A stretch of DNA of 64,000 bases. It comes from UBA6059 sp965227155 (GTDB lineage Bacteria; Bacteroidota; Bacteroidia; Cytophagales; Cyclobacteriaceae). The first letter of the stretch is position 1. Every line of letters starts with the position of its first letter. The position numbers were made by a program, and so were the translations under genes. The notes below the pieces were generated by a model. That model was given only the letters and a program-made list of their open reading frames with translations, was not told where the DNA came from and did not search any database. Below, one piece after another: positions 35,261-41,727 of the stretch. Location of the stretch: contig OZ245731.1 in NCBI GenBank assembly GCA_965227155.1, positions 3,224,001 through 3,288,000 of the forward strand, written 5' to 3'.

Positions 35261-35311
35261 TAACATTAATGTACTACGCACTGTGCGCAATATACCCATT
35301 AAAGATAACCC
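35261..35311 (-). other. attI-like insertion junction 3' of the recombinase
   Basis: The 50 bp between the recombinase stop and cassette 1. On the plus strand it contains AACATTAATGT and a palindrome CGCACTGTGCG. The same segment recurs at 39754-39805 with substitutions that keep the second palindrome (CGCA-ATG-TGCG). In both places the similarity ends exactly at the GTTA core and a different cassette follows, as expected for a recombination site. Its role is inferred from position and conservation. Confidence 0.7.
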
Positions 35312-36184
35312 TCATCGCATTAAGTCCAAAGGACTTTTTATTGCATCCAGCTCTTTGGTACTGACATGGGTATAAATCTCCGTGGTTTTGGCACTGTTAT
35401 GACCGAGTAGCGTCTGTATGTATCTCAGATTAGTGCCATTTTCTAATAAATGGGTAGCGAAGCTGTGCCTTAGGGTATGAGGCCTTACTTTTTTATTGAT
35501 CTTTGCCTTTTTGACAGCACGCTCCAGCACCTTTCTTACACTACTGCCGCTGTACCTGCCTCCATCAGGGCTCTCAAAAAGATAGGTTTTAGGCCTGTAT
35601 GACCTAAAATACCGCCGTAGCAAGTCCAAAAGCAGTGGTGATAGCACAGTGGCCCTATCTTTTACCCCTTTGCCTTCCCTCACCCATATACGCATGGTTG
35701 CAGAGTCTATGTCAGCAGGTTTGAGGTTGAGTAGTTCTCCCATCCTCAAGCCGGCAGAATATAGCGTGATCAGCATAGTCTTATGCTTAAGGTTATGTAT
35801 TTGCTTAAATATTTTTTGTACTTCCTGGAGTGAAAGTACTACCGGTAAGCTCAATGTCTTTTTGGGACGTTCCAGCTTTATGTATTGTCGTTCCTGACCC
35901 AATACCTGCTCTGCATAAAATTTCAGGGCGTTGATGGACTGGTTTTGATAAGACCTGGATATGTTTTTGGTACGAATAAGCCACTGATGGTATTCGTGTA
36001 CCTTATTTACATCTACATAATGTAGCGGCAGTGGATATACATAGCGTAAAAATTCTCTGAACCGCGCAATATAGGATCGACGGGTTGACTCGCTATACCT
36101 TCGAGCAACCAACTTTCGCTCTATTAAGGTCAGCGCATGCTGATATTCTTTTATTCTACCGGGATTGCTAACTGGTAAAGCCAT
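35312..36184 (-). CDS. Tyrosine recombinase, XerC/XerD-like, linked to the cassette array
   Basis: 290 residues: an N-terminal SAM-like core-binding domain (residues 1-105) and a catalytic domain. The catalytic set is complete: R147 (SAGLRMGELL), K172 (REGKGVKDR), H236 and R239 (PHTLRHSFATHLL), H262 (LLGHNSAKTT) and nucleophile Y271 (EIYTHVS). In IntI1 the corresponding residues are R146, K171, H277, R280, H303 and Y312, so about 42 residues are missing between K and H. That is where the IntI-specific insertion lies. The gene reads toward the cassettes and its stop is 47 bp before the attI-like core. Divergent from a zinc-finger gene 75 bp away. Whether it recombines these attC sites is inference. 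Confidence 0.9.
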   Translation of the reverse strand: MALPVSNPGRIKEYQHALTLIERKLVARRYSESTRRSYIARFREFLRYVYPLPLHYVDVNKVHEYHQWLIRTKNISRSYQNQSINALKFYAEQVLGQERQYIKLERPKKTLSLPVVLSLQEVQKIFKQIHNLKHKTMLITLYSAGLRMGELLNLKPADIDSATMRIWVREGKGVKDRATVLSPLLLDLLRRYFRSYRPKTYLFESPDGGRYSGSSVRKVLERAVKKAKINKKVRPHTLRHSFATHLLENGTNLRYIQTLLGHNSAKTTEIYTHVSTKELDAIKSPLDLMR

Positions 36185-36259
36185 GAGCCTAATTACGGTA
36201 ATAATTAAAACAAAAGCGTCTTAAAAAACGGATATAAACGTATATATTCGAATAATAAT

Positions 36260-36676
36260 ATGGATAATTTATCTCCCAGGATATGCCTCAACTGTGGTAA
36301 ACCGCTTCAGGGTCGTGTCGACAAAAAGTATTGTGATAGTCAGTGCCGCGCTACATACAATAACCGACAGAAGCTGGCTCATGAGCAATATATTGGTGAG
36401 ACCAACAGGATGCTGCGCCGCAACCGGCGTATCCTTCAAACGCTATGCCCTGAGGGGAAATCTACTGTGCGCAAGCAGGTATTGGATGATATGGGCTTTG
36501 ACTTCAGGTATATGACCAACCTGTATCAGTCTAGCCGGGGTGCTGTTTATTTCCTGTGCTACGATTATGGATATACACGGATCAGCGAAGGGGCAAAAGA
36601 AAAAGTGGTCATTGTGCAGCGGCAGGCTTATATGGAAAAGTATGTGCCAAACTTCAGGAATACAGGTTCTCTATAA
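36260..36676 (+). CDS. Zinc-finger protein divergent from the recombinase
   Basis: 138 residues. The N-terminus has a treble-clef-type site CLNCGKPL followed by KKYCDSQCRATYNNRQK, as in DUF2116-like zinc ribbons. The remaining ~100 residues are basic and could contact DNA (RMLRRNRRILQTLCPEGKST). Function unknown. It shares a 75-bp AT-rich divergent promoter region with the recombinase; this contains a TATTCGAATA palindrome, so it might regulate or assist recombination. That is a guess from position only. Confidence 0.75.
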   Translation: MDNLSPRICLNCGKPLQGRVDKKYCDSQCRATYNNRQKLAHEQYIGETNRMLRRNRRILQTLCPEGKSTVRKQVLDDMGFDFRYMTNLYQSSRGAVYFLCYDYGYTRISEGAKEKVVIVQRQAYMEKYVPNFRNTGSL

Positions 36677-36728
36677 AAATTTGGTCAACAGTATTCAAGG
36701 TCAATAAATGGCACTTCTTTAGTGGCAG

Positions 36729-36770
36729 GGGGTACCTCTGAAGTAGGGTACCCCACCTCTTAGGTACCCC
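36729..36770. repeat. GGGGTACCT / AGGTACCCC inverted repeat
   Basis: A perfect 9-bp inverted repeat 24 bp apart, with a third GGTACCCC-like copy in the loop. It has no T-run and lies between the zinc-finger gene and the terminator of the next gene. Apart from this and the terminator, the 36677-36978 gap shows nothing. Confidence 0.5.
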
Positions 36771-36913
36771 ATGATACTGAAGTCACGACTGATGTTAGTA
36801 AAATTCTTACTCAAGTTACCAAAAAGGTCACTGGGGCTATCTGTAAGCTAACATGTGGCGCCTTTTTGCCTGGTATAGCCACTTATAATCCGACTCGTGT
36901 TGTCAAATAAATA

Positions 36914-36940
36914 ACAAAAGCCACCAAAAAGGTGGCTTTT
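36914..36940 (-). terminator. Rho-independent terminator of the 158-residue protein gene
   Basis: Perfect 10-bp stem AAAAGCCACC / GGTGGCTTTT with a five-base loop. On the minus strand it lies 38 nt after the stop at 36979 and ends in a T-rich run (TTTTGTTATTTATT). Confidence 0.8.
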
Positions 36941-36978
36941 GTAGGCTTATATGTGGCAAATCTGGTGTGTCTGCTCTA

Positions 36979-37455
36979 TTAAGATTCATTGGAGCTTCTT
37001 CTGCCCTGCGACTCAAACCGCTTTTTGAGGTCGTCATATATGGCTTTGGCACCGGGCACATTCATACGGGCAGCCATCTTCACTGAGTTGTAATAGCTCA
37101 GTGATGCTACATAAGCCTCTGAACCGGCCAGCATGGTGGTGTCGCTCAGGTTGTTGGCAAGCTGTTCCACAGTTCTTAGAATGGGCATAAGCTGCTCTGT
37201 AGCCTCAAAGTCTTTTTTCATCTCGGGTACATCCATGAATGGAGGTACAAAATTGGGGTCACCCTCAGCATAGTCGAGCACCTTCTCTACAAAGGGTACC
37301 GTACCATCACTCATTTTGGGTAAGGTACGGCGCTGTTCGGCTGTAAGAGCCACCACATAAGGGGCTAATGTAGTTTGTGCAGTGGCTAAAGCATCTTTTA
37401 CAGTTTGCAATTCTGCTTCCGGAATTTCAATAGATATCACATTTCCTGTTGACAT
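36979..37455 (-). CDS. Conserved hypothetical helical protein
   Basis: 158 residues with no signal or membrane segment. It begins with a short Ser/Gly leader, then ISIEIPEAELQTVKDALAT and a long helical body (FVEKVLDYAEGDPNFVPPFM, LRTVEQLANNLSDTTMLAGS). I take it for a Bacteroidota-specific hypothetical protein of unknown function. It has its own terminator and is not obviously a cassette, since no attC-like site follows it; the codon style resembles the chromosome more than the cassettes. Confidence 0.7.
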   Translation of the reverse strand: MSTGNVISIEIPEAELQTVKDALATAQTTLAPYVVALTAEQRRTLPKMSDGTVPFVEKVLDYAEGDPNFVPPFMDVPEMKKDFEATEQLMPILRTVEQLANNLSDTTMLAGSEAYVASLSYYNSVKMAARMNVPGAKAIYDDLKKRFESQGRRSSNES

Positions 37456-37743
37456 AATGTTTTAATTTAAGATTATAAAATTAATTAAAAACATTCTAAT
37501 ATAATTATTTAAAATTTATATAAACACACATTCTATCCTTCATTTTTATAATGACATTAATCGTTAAATGTGTTTCAGTGGCACATTATGCTATATATAA
37601 TTTGTTTGTTAGTAACCTAAATAACAGTCATTAAAGTTTTGATTTCTAATTTGGGTGAGTGATCAGTTGAGGATATAAAATTATAAATCAGTATAATTTA
37701 TATGTATCATATATCCTTGAAATTATAGATAAATAATTCCCCC

Positions 37744-38050
37744 GCATGCGCTCGGCTGAGCCAAGTGAGGTGTATTTTTATAGGTAAATTTTATTTCTAG
37801 AAGATGTCTGAATTAAGAAAAGCAAATACAGACCGAGATTATTTGCTCACCTTCACAATTGTTGGGTAGATAGGTTTATTTACAAGGAAAGCCTGCTTTG
37901 AAGTGGTCATTGATAGTTTGAAATATTGCCAATCTAACAAAGGATTAGAAATTTTTGCATACGTAGTTATGCCCAGCCATATCCATTTGGTAGCACGAAG
38001 AGCCTAAGGCTTTTGGGTGTAATAATTACTTGGCACAGCCGAGCATGTGC
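37744..38050. mobile_element. Degraded REP-associated element with flanking palindromes
   Basis: Two ~20-bp inverted copies flank a broken transposase reading frame: CATGCGCTCGGCTGAGCCAAGT at the left, ACTTGGCACAGCCGAGCATG at the right. Further palindromic sequence (GCCATACGGCGGGGCAGGCTGTGAGC) follows to about 38105. This is the layout of REP-associated tyrosine transposases and their REP sequences. It interrupts the upstream cassette remnant where the attC of the first 53-residue gene copy should be. Confidence 0.65.
37804..38007 (+). pseudogene. REP-associated tyrosine (Y1/HUH) transposase remnant
   Basis: 68 codons reading MSELRKANTDRDYLLTFTIVG, an in-frame TAG at codon 22, then GLFTRKACFEVVIDSLKYCQ and AYVVMPSHIHLVAR. 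The HIH metal-binding pair and the VMPSHxH signature identify the Y1_Tnp family. The TAG replaces a tryptophan codon expected there. The frame ends right after the HUH motif, so the catalytic tyrosine region is absent. Not functional. Confidence 0.8.
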
Positions 38051-38116
38051 TGAGGTCGCATCCTCGCCATACGGCGGGGCAGGCTGTGAGCTTATGGCCC
38101 ACGGCCGTCTATTCGA

Positions 38117-38278
38117 TTACTTATTGGCTTTTTTCCTATTTTCCTCGTTGCTGTTCCGATAGTACTCTTTCAACTGTTCGAAGGTCATATTCTCAGTATC
38201 TCTGTCAATCTTGTTTCGAATTTCGCGCATCATTTGTACAGCGTCAAACTCCTTATCTGTTGTTGTTTTAGTCTTCAT
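38117..38278 (-). CDS. 53-residue antitoxin-like protein, copy 2
   Basis: A small charged protein (MKTKTTTDKEFDAVQMMREI... EYYRNSNEKNRKKANK) resembling the short helical antitoxins that begin with K-x-F-D-x-V-x-M-M-R and contain a MTFEQLKEYY-like segment. No toxin gene follows. The copy at 39496-39657 is nearly identical, as is the ~100-bp leader upstream. The 3' flank has lost its attC to the REP element, so the cassette could no longer excise on its own. Confidence 0.65.
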   Translation of the reverse strand: MKTKTTTDKEFDAVQMMREIRNKIDRDTENMTFEQLKEYYRNSNEENRKKANK

Positions 38279-38379
38279 AGTTCACAATCTCTCGGTTCTG
38301 CGCTGTTAACCCGTTCAGAAGAAAAAGTGCAAGAAAAGTTGATAAAATGAATCTCATGCGAGTTGCGACAATTGCCTGT

Positions 38380-38620
38380 AACGCTAAGCTAGCAGGAGTT
38401 GCGCCCCGAGCTTAGCAAATTCCGATAAAACTAATGCATTTGCCGCGCCCAGCAAGGGGGTGCTTCCAAACCATCCAGAATGCACTGCGTCCCGAAAGTC
38501 TAAGTCCAGAAAGAAGAAAGTCGCTAGAAGCACAAGAGCCTGCAGAATGGGCAGGGTTACGGTCAAGTTGTACTGAAACTGGTAGAAAGCACTCCGGCAT
38601 ATGCCTGCTAGTGCTTGTTA
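38380..38620 (-). repeat. attC-like site U2 (stem type c), upstream remnant
   Basis: CTAAGCTAGCAGGAGTTGCGCC at the low end and the imperfect partner GCATATGCCTGCTAGTGC at the high end; cores AACG and GTTA. The high end GTTACACAC matches the start of its cassette (GTTAAACAC) except at one base. Confidence 0.8.
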
Positions 38621-38630
38621 CACACTTGTA

Positions 38631-39254
38631 TTAGTAGCCATGTCCATCATCCCCGTCTATTAGTTGTTTGTAAGCCTTTGCCAGGAGTTCACTAAGTCTG
38701 GAGTTCTTGGCTTTTAACTTCGAGTGAAATTCTTGGTAGCGATCTATTACTTGTGTTGGATGAGGTCCGTCAAACATAAATCTGAATACGCTTATAAGCT
38801 CTTCATCCGTTCTTTTGTTAAGCTGTTGGCAGAATTCCTGTGGCTCTGAAAAGAATTTTTCTGAAATCCAGAATGCATCACTGATATTGTCAGCCTGCCA
38901 GTTCCCATTAATATTTATGTTCACATACTTTTCATAATATTTGGATGGTTCAATTGTCTTGAGTTCGGTAAAGAATGTAATAGTATTCATTCCATCTGGG
39001 TAGTTATACAGCGGTGCAGCGTCACCCGTTTCCATGTCGAGTCCAAAAAGTTGTTCCATCTCAGAGAAGGAGTCAGGAAATGCACAGAAAAAATTCTGTT
39101 CAATCCCTTTTTTCTGTTGTTCGTTAGATGTTTTGTATTGGGTTTGAAGATCTAAGAGATAGTTAGCTCGTTCTTGCATTGTCTCGAATATTGGACACTG
39201 TCCGAAGGAGTTCAGTGAAAATATATACAGAAGCAAAATGACAACTTTTCTCAT
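38631..39254 (-). CDS. Upstream cassette B: secreted protein of unknown function
   Basis: 207 residues from ATG 39254 (MRKVVILLLYIFSLNSFGQ), a clear signal peptide; the ORF extension from 39278 enters the neighbouring attC and is rejected. The mature protein is helical by composition with several aromatic clusters (YNYPDGMNTITFFTEL, PSKYYEKYVNININGNW). No recognised domain. It lies between two attC-like sites, so it is a normal cassette of the upstream remnant array. Confidence 0.7.
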   Translation of the reverse strand: MRKVVILLLYIFSLNSFGQCPIFETMQERANYLLDLQTQYKTSNEQQKKGIEQNFFCAFPDSFSEMEQLFGLDMETGDAAPLYNYPDGMNTITFFTELKTIEPSKYYEKYVNININGNWQADNISDAFWISEKFFSEPQEFCQQLNKRTDEELISVFRFMFDGPHPTQVIDRYQEFHSKLKAKNSRLSELLAKAYKQLIDGDDGHGY

Positions 39255-39269
39255 TGTGGAGTGGTGTTT

Positions 39270-39498
39270 AACGCCCAACTATCAGTTTGTGTGCCCACAG
39301 TTGGCAGGTAGCACTAAAATAGCGGAAGTGCACCAGAAGCACAACGGTATCCACAAAGAGCTGCGTTCTGCAAGTAAAAATCCAGAACCTCAGACCTTTC
39401 CAAAAGCAACGCAGTTTTTCAGAAGGTGCAGAGTAGCGGTCGAGTCCCACAGAAGCTGGCAAAGAGGTAGTTTGGCACATAACCGATAGTGTCTGCTA
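39270..39498 (-). repeat. attC-like site U1 (stem type b), upstream remnant
   Basis: CTATCAGTTTGTGTGCC pairs with GGCACATAACCGATAG. The high-end core is mutated to GCTA. The high end does not match the start of its present cassette (GTTACAGGC) but resembles that of site 5 (GTTACCTGTC), suggesting exchange between cassettes. Confidence 0.8.
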
Positions 39499-39657
39499 CC
39501 TATCGGCTTTTTTCCTATTCTTCTCGTTGCTGTTCCGATAGTACTCCTTCAACTGTTCGAAGGTCATATTCTCAGTATCTCTGTCAATCTTGTTTCGAAT
39601 TTCGCGCATCATTTGTACAGCGTCAAACTCCTTATCTGTTGTTGTTTTAGTCTTCAT
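39496..39657 (-). CDS. 53-residue antitoxin-like protein, copy 1
   Basis: Nearly identical to the protein at 38117-38278 (last residues ADR instead of ANK). The ~260-bp duplicated block includes the gene and its leader up to the GTT core. Here it is the first cassette after the second attI-like junction. Its stop codon lies in the mutated core of site U1. An orphan antitoxin-like product is the best guess; no toxin partner lies next to it. Confidence 0.65.
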   Translation of the reverse strand: MKTKTTTDKEFDAVQMMREIRNKIDRDTENMTFEQLKEYYRNSNEKNRKKADR

Positions 39658-39753
39658 AGTTCACAATCTCTCGGTTCTGCGCTGTTAACCCGTTCAAAAA
39701 AGTGCAAGAAAAGTTGATAAAATGAATCTCATGCGGGTTGCGACAATTGCCTG

Positions 39754-39805
39754 TAACATTAGTGTATTACGCAATGTGCGCAAAATACCTATTAAAGATA
39801 ACCCT
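39754..39805 (-). other. Second attI-like junction
   Basis: Homologous to 35261-35311: TAACATTAGTGTATTACGCAATG... in place of TAACATTAATGTACTACGCACTG. The similarity stops precisely at the GTTA core, after which a different cassette begins. It follows the 3' end of a recombinase fragment, as in the intact copy. Confidence 0.7.
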
Positions 39806-39942
39806 CATCGCATTAAGTCCAAAGGACTTTTTATTGCATCCAGCTCTTTGGTACTGACATAGGTATAAATCTCCGTGGTTTTGGCACTGTTATGACCGAG
39901 TAGCGGCTGGATGTATCGTAAATTGGAACCGTTTTCCAGCAT
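39806..39942 (-). pseudogene. 3' fragment of a second recombinase gene
   Basis: Encodes the last ~45 residues of the recombinase: LENGSNLRYIQPLLGHNSAK through TEIYTYVSTKEL and KSPLDLMR, then stop. The nucleophile tyrosine region is kept (IYTYV instead of IYTHV). Similarity ends upstream of the LEN codons, beyond which the frame is closed. It marks a second recombinase-attI unit, now decayed, 4.5 kb from the intact one. Confidence 0.85.
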
Positions 39943-39975
39943 TTAGACTATTTTAGTAATTCTTTTTATATAACC

Positions 39976-40461
39976 ATGCATAGATTTTACCAGTGTACCT
40001 TTGTGCTGATGCTCATACTTACCTATGCTTGTGAGCAACCCTCCAATACTACAGATAGCATTAGGGTATTTTCACAATTCAGCGAACTGGAGCCATTATT
40101 GAAACCTTCGGCAGACAAAACACTTGTGATCAATTTCTGGGCCACCACCTGCAAGCCATGTATTCAGGAAATGCCCCATTTCAATGAGCTGCATGCGCAA
40201 AGCGCTGATGATGTGAAAATCCTATTGGTAAGCATTGATAAGTCTGAAGATTTGCCCAGGGTCGAGCAGTTTGTAGCGCGCTTTGCTATTAAGCCGGAGG
40301 TAGTGGTCCTGGATGATCCGGACTATTCCAGCTGGACAGCCATGATCGACCGGGAGTGGTACGGTGCATTGCCCGCCACATTAATTGTAAGTGGGGACAC
40401 CCGGAAATTTCATTTTGGGGCGTATGAAAGCTACGCAGAGTTGTTGGCTGATTTAAGATAA
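39976..40461 (+). CDS. TlpA-like thioredoxin lipoprotein
   Basis: 161 residues. A lipoprotein-like signal (FVLMLILTYACEQ, lipobox TYAC) is followed by a thioredoxin fold with the redox-active pair C59-x-x-C62 in NFWATTCKPCIQEMP. The TlpA/ResA-type cis-proline region is GALPATLIVSG. It likely works as a thiol-disulfide reductase outside the cytoplasm, for instance in cytochrome c maturation. It starts 33 bp beyond the array remnant, which suggests the array boundary. Confidence 0.88.
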   Translation: MHRFYQCTFVLMLILTYACEQPSNTTDSIRVFSQFSELEPLLKPSADKTLVINFWATTCKPCIQEMPHFNELHAQSADDVKILLVSIDKSEDLPRVEQFVARFAIKPEVVVLDDPDYSSWTAMIDREWYGALPATLIVSGDTRKFHFGAYESYAELLADLR

Positions 40462-40478
40462 AATCCTCATAAGGCACC

Positions 40479-41552
40479 TTACCTCTTTTTGTACTTCACT
40501 TTTTTCATGTATTTGACCATTTTACCAAACTCTTTGTCTTTCTGGCGCTTTTCAGCAACTGATGCCTCATAATGGTCCTTTTCCCGCATCATCCGCAGGT
40601 AATTTTGGTAAGCAGCCTCATCAATTGTACCGGCATCTACAGCGTCCAGCACTGCGCAGCCTACCTCAGTGGTATGTGTACAGTCATTGAATTTGCAATC
40701 GCTCGCCAGTGCCGCAATCGACTCAAAGGTAGATGCCAGTCCGCCGGAAGCATCGGCAATTCCGACTTCCCGCATGCCGGGGTTATCGATGATGATGCCA
40801 CCAGTTTGGAGCACCAGCAGTTCACGGTGGGTGGTCACGTGCTTACCCCTGTTTGAGAAGGAGCTGATTTCTCCGGTCTCCATCATGTTTGCGCCCATCA
40901 AGGTATTCAAAATCGTAGATTTCCCAACGCCGGAGGAGCCCAGCAGGCAATACGTTTTGCCGGGTTGGATCATCTCTTTCAGCGATGCAAGGCCTTCTTG
41001 TGTGGCATTGCTTATGGCCAATATGGGTATACTCTTTATCCTTGCTTGCACTACTGCCCTGATCCTGGCCAAAGCATCGCGATCAATCAGGTCTATTTTG
41101 TTGAGGATGATGACAGGATCCACGGCGGCATTGTGGCATATGGTAAGGTAGCGCTCAATCCGGTTGATGCTATAGTCCCTGTCTACTGCCTGAATGATCA
41201 ATGCAGTGTCGATATTACTGGCAATGATCTGTTTTTCACCTTTGCTGGAAATAGCCTGACGCTCTATCAGGGTTTTCCTGGGGAGTACATGATGTATAAT
41301 GGCTTTATCATGATCATACTCAGCAATGACCACCCAATCGCCCACAGCCGGGAAATCCGCTCTGCTTTGAGCGGTAAATCGTAGATTGCCCACCACCTCA
41401 GCTTCATACTCGCCCTGCTCATTTTTGACCACATACCGCTCTTTATGCTCTGCGATCACTCGCCCTACGGAGAAACCATCGTACCCATTATCCCTGCGGT
41501 ATGTATCAAGTGCTTCATGATATCCTAAATCTGCTAGTGTCATGGCCATCAC
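40479..41552 (-). CDS. rsgA: Ribosome small-subunit-dependent GTPase A
   Basis: A circularly permuted GTPase that checks late 30S maturation. The order of motifs is G4 (LNKIDLID), then G1 (LLGSSGVGKSTILNTLMG), then G3 (DNPGMREVGI). An N-terminal OB-fold contains VVGNLRFTAQSRADFPAVGD, and the C-terminal zinc site is CKFNDCTHTTEVGCAV. The 357 residues are normal. The start is one of three close methionines (MMAM). It converges with the thioredoxin gene, 17 nt apart. Confidence 0.95.
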   Translation of the reverse strand: MMAMTLADLGYHEALDTYRRDNGYDGFSVGRVIAEHKERYVVKNEQGEYEAEVVGNLRFTAQSRADFPAVGDWVVIAEYDHDKAIIHHVLPRKTLIERQAISSKGEKQIIASNIDTALIIQAVDRDYSINRIERYLTICHNAAVDPVIILNKIDLIDRDALARIRAVVQARIKSIPILAISNATQEGLASLKEMIQPGKTYCLLGSSGVGKSTILNTLMGANMMETGEISSFSNRGKHVTTHRELLVLQTGGIIIDNPGMREVGIADASGGLASTFESIAALASDCKFNDCTHTTEVGCAVLDAVDAGTIDEAAYQNYLRMMREKDHYEASVAEKRQKDKEFGKMVKYMKKVKYKKR

Positions 41553-41727
41553 TGTAAGTTTAAAAAATGCTTAATAGGTAATTTGATGATTTTTTGGTTA
41601 ATGCATACATACTCAAATCAACTATATCGTAAACACAACTTTTATTTTTTTGGCCCACAATAGCTTTGAGGGACTGGTAGCAAATTTCGGTTAGTGAATA
41701 TCCGCCGCCAGCCATTGCACAAAAAAC

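Larger units (their letters stand above)
22291..36184 (-). mobile_element. Integron-like cassette array with non-IntI tyrosine recombinase
   Basis: A recombinase gene, an attI-like junction and 16 gene cassettes, all in one direction. Each cassette is a promoterless-looking gene followed by an attC-like palindrome (AACG at the low-coordinate end, GTTA/GTTG at the high end). For cassettes 2-15 the first 8-10 nt of the cassette (minus strand) equal the plus-strand bases at the high end of its own attC, so the ends of the excised circle would pair. Cassette 1 shows the same over GTTAGAGTGA. There are no transposon-type ends. Classic integrons have intI divergent from the cassettes; here it is co-directional, as reported for Treponema denticola, but the recombinase lacks the IntI-specific insertion. 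Confidence 0.85.

Noticed and set aside
35312..36184. Recombinase as a canonical class-type IntI integrase
   Set aside because: The spacing between the catalytic K and H is about 42 residues short, and the IntI-specific segment is absent. It is annotated as XerC/D-like.
35312..36184. Recombinase as housekeeping XerC or XerD
   Set aside because: Its 3' end and downstream spacer are duplicated at the head of another cassette run, which a chromosome-dimer-resolution gene would not show. A formal phylogeny could overturn this.
22291..36184. Array as a compound transposon or genomic island with direct-repeat ends
   Set aside because: No terminal inverted repeats, target duplication or tRNA attachment site could be found at its borders.
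36979..37455. The 158-residue protein gene as another cassette
   Set aside because: It has its own intrinsic terminator and no attC-like site or GTT core on either side.
22291..39498. Repeated sequences as a CRISPR array
   Set aside because: The repeats are 123-241 bp, imperfect and separated by whole genes of 0.4-0.8 kb; there are no short unique spacers and no cas genes.
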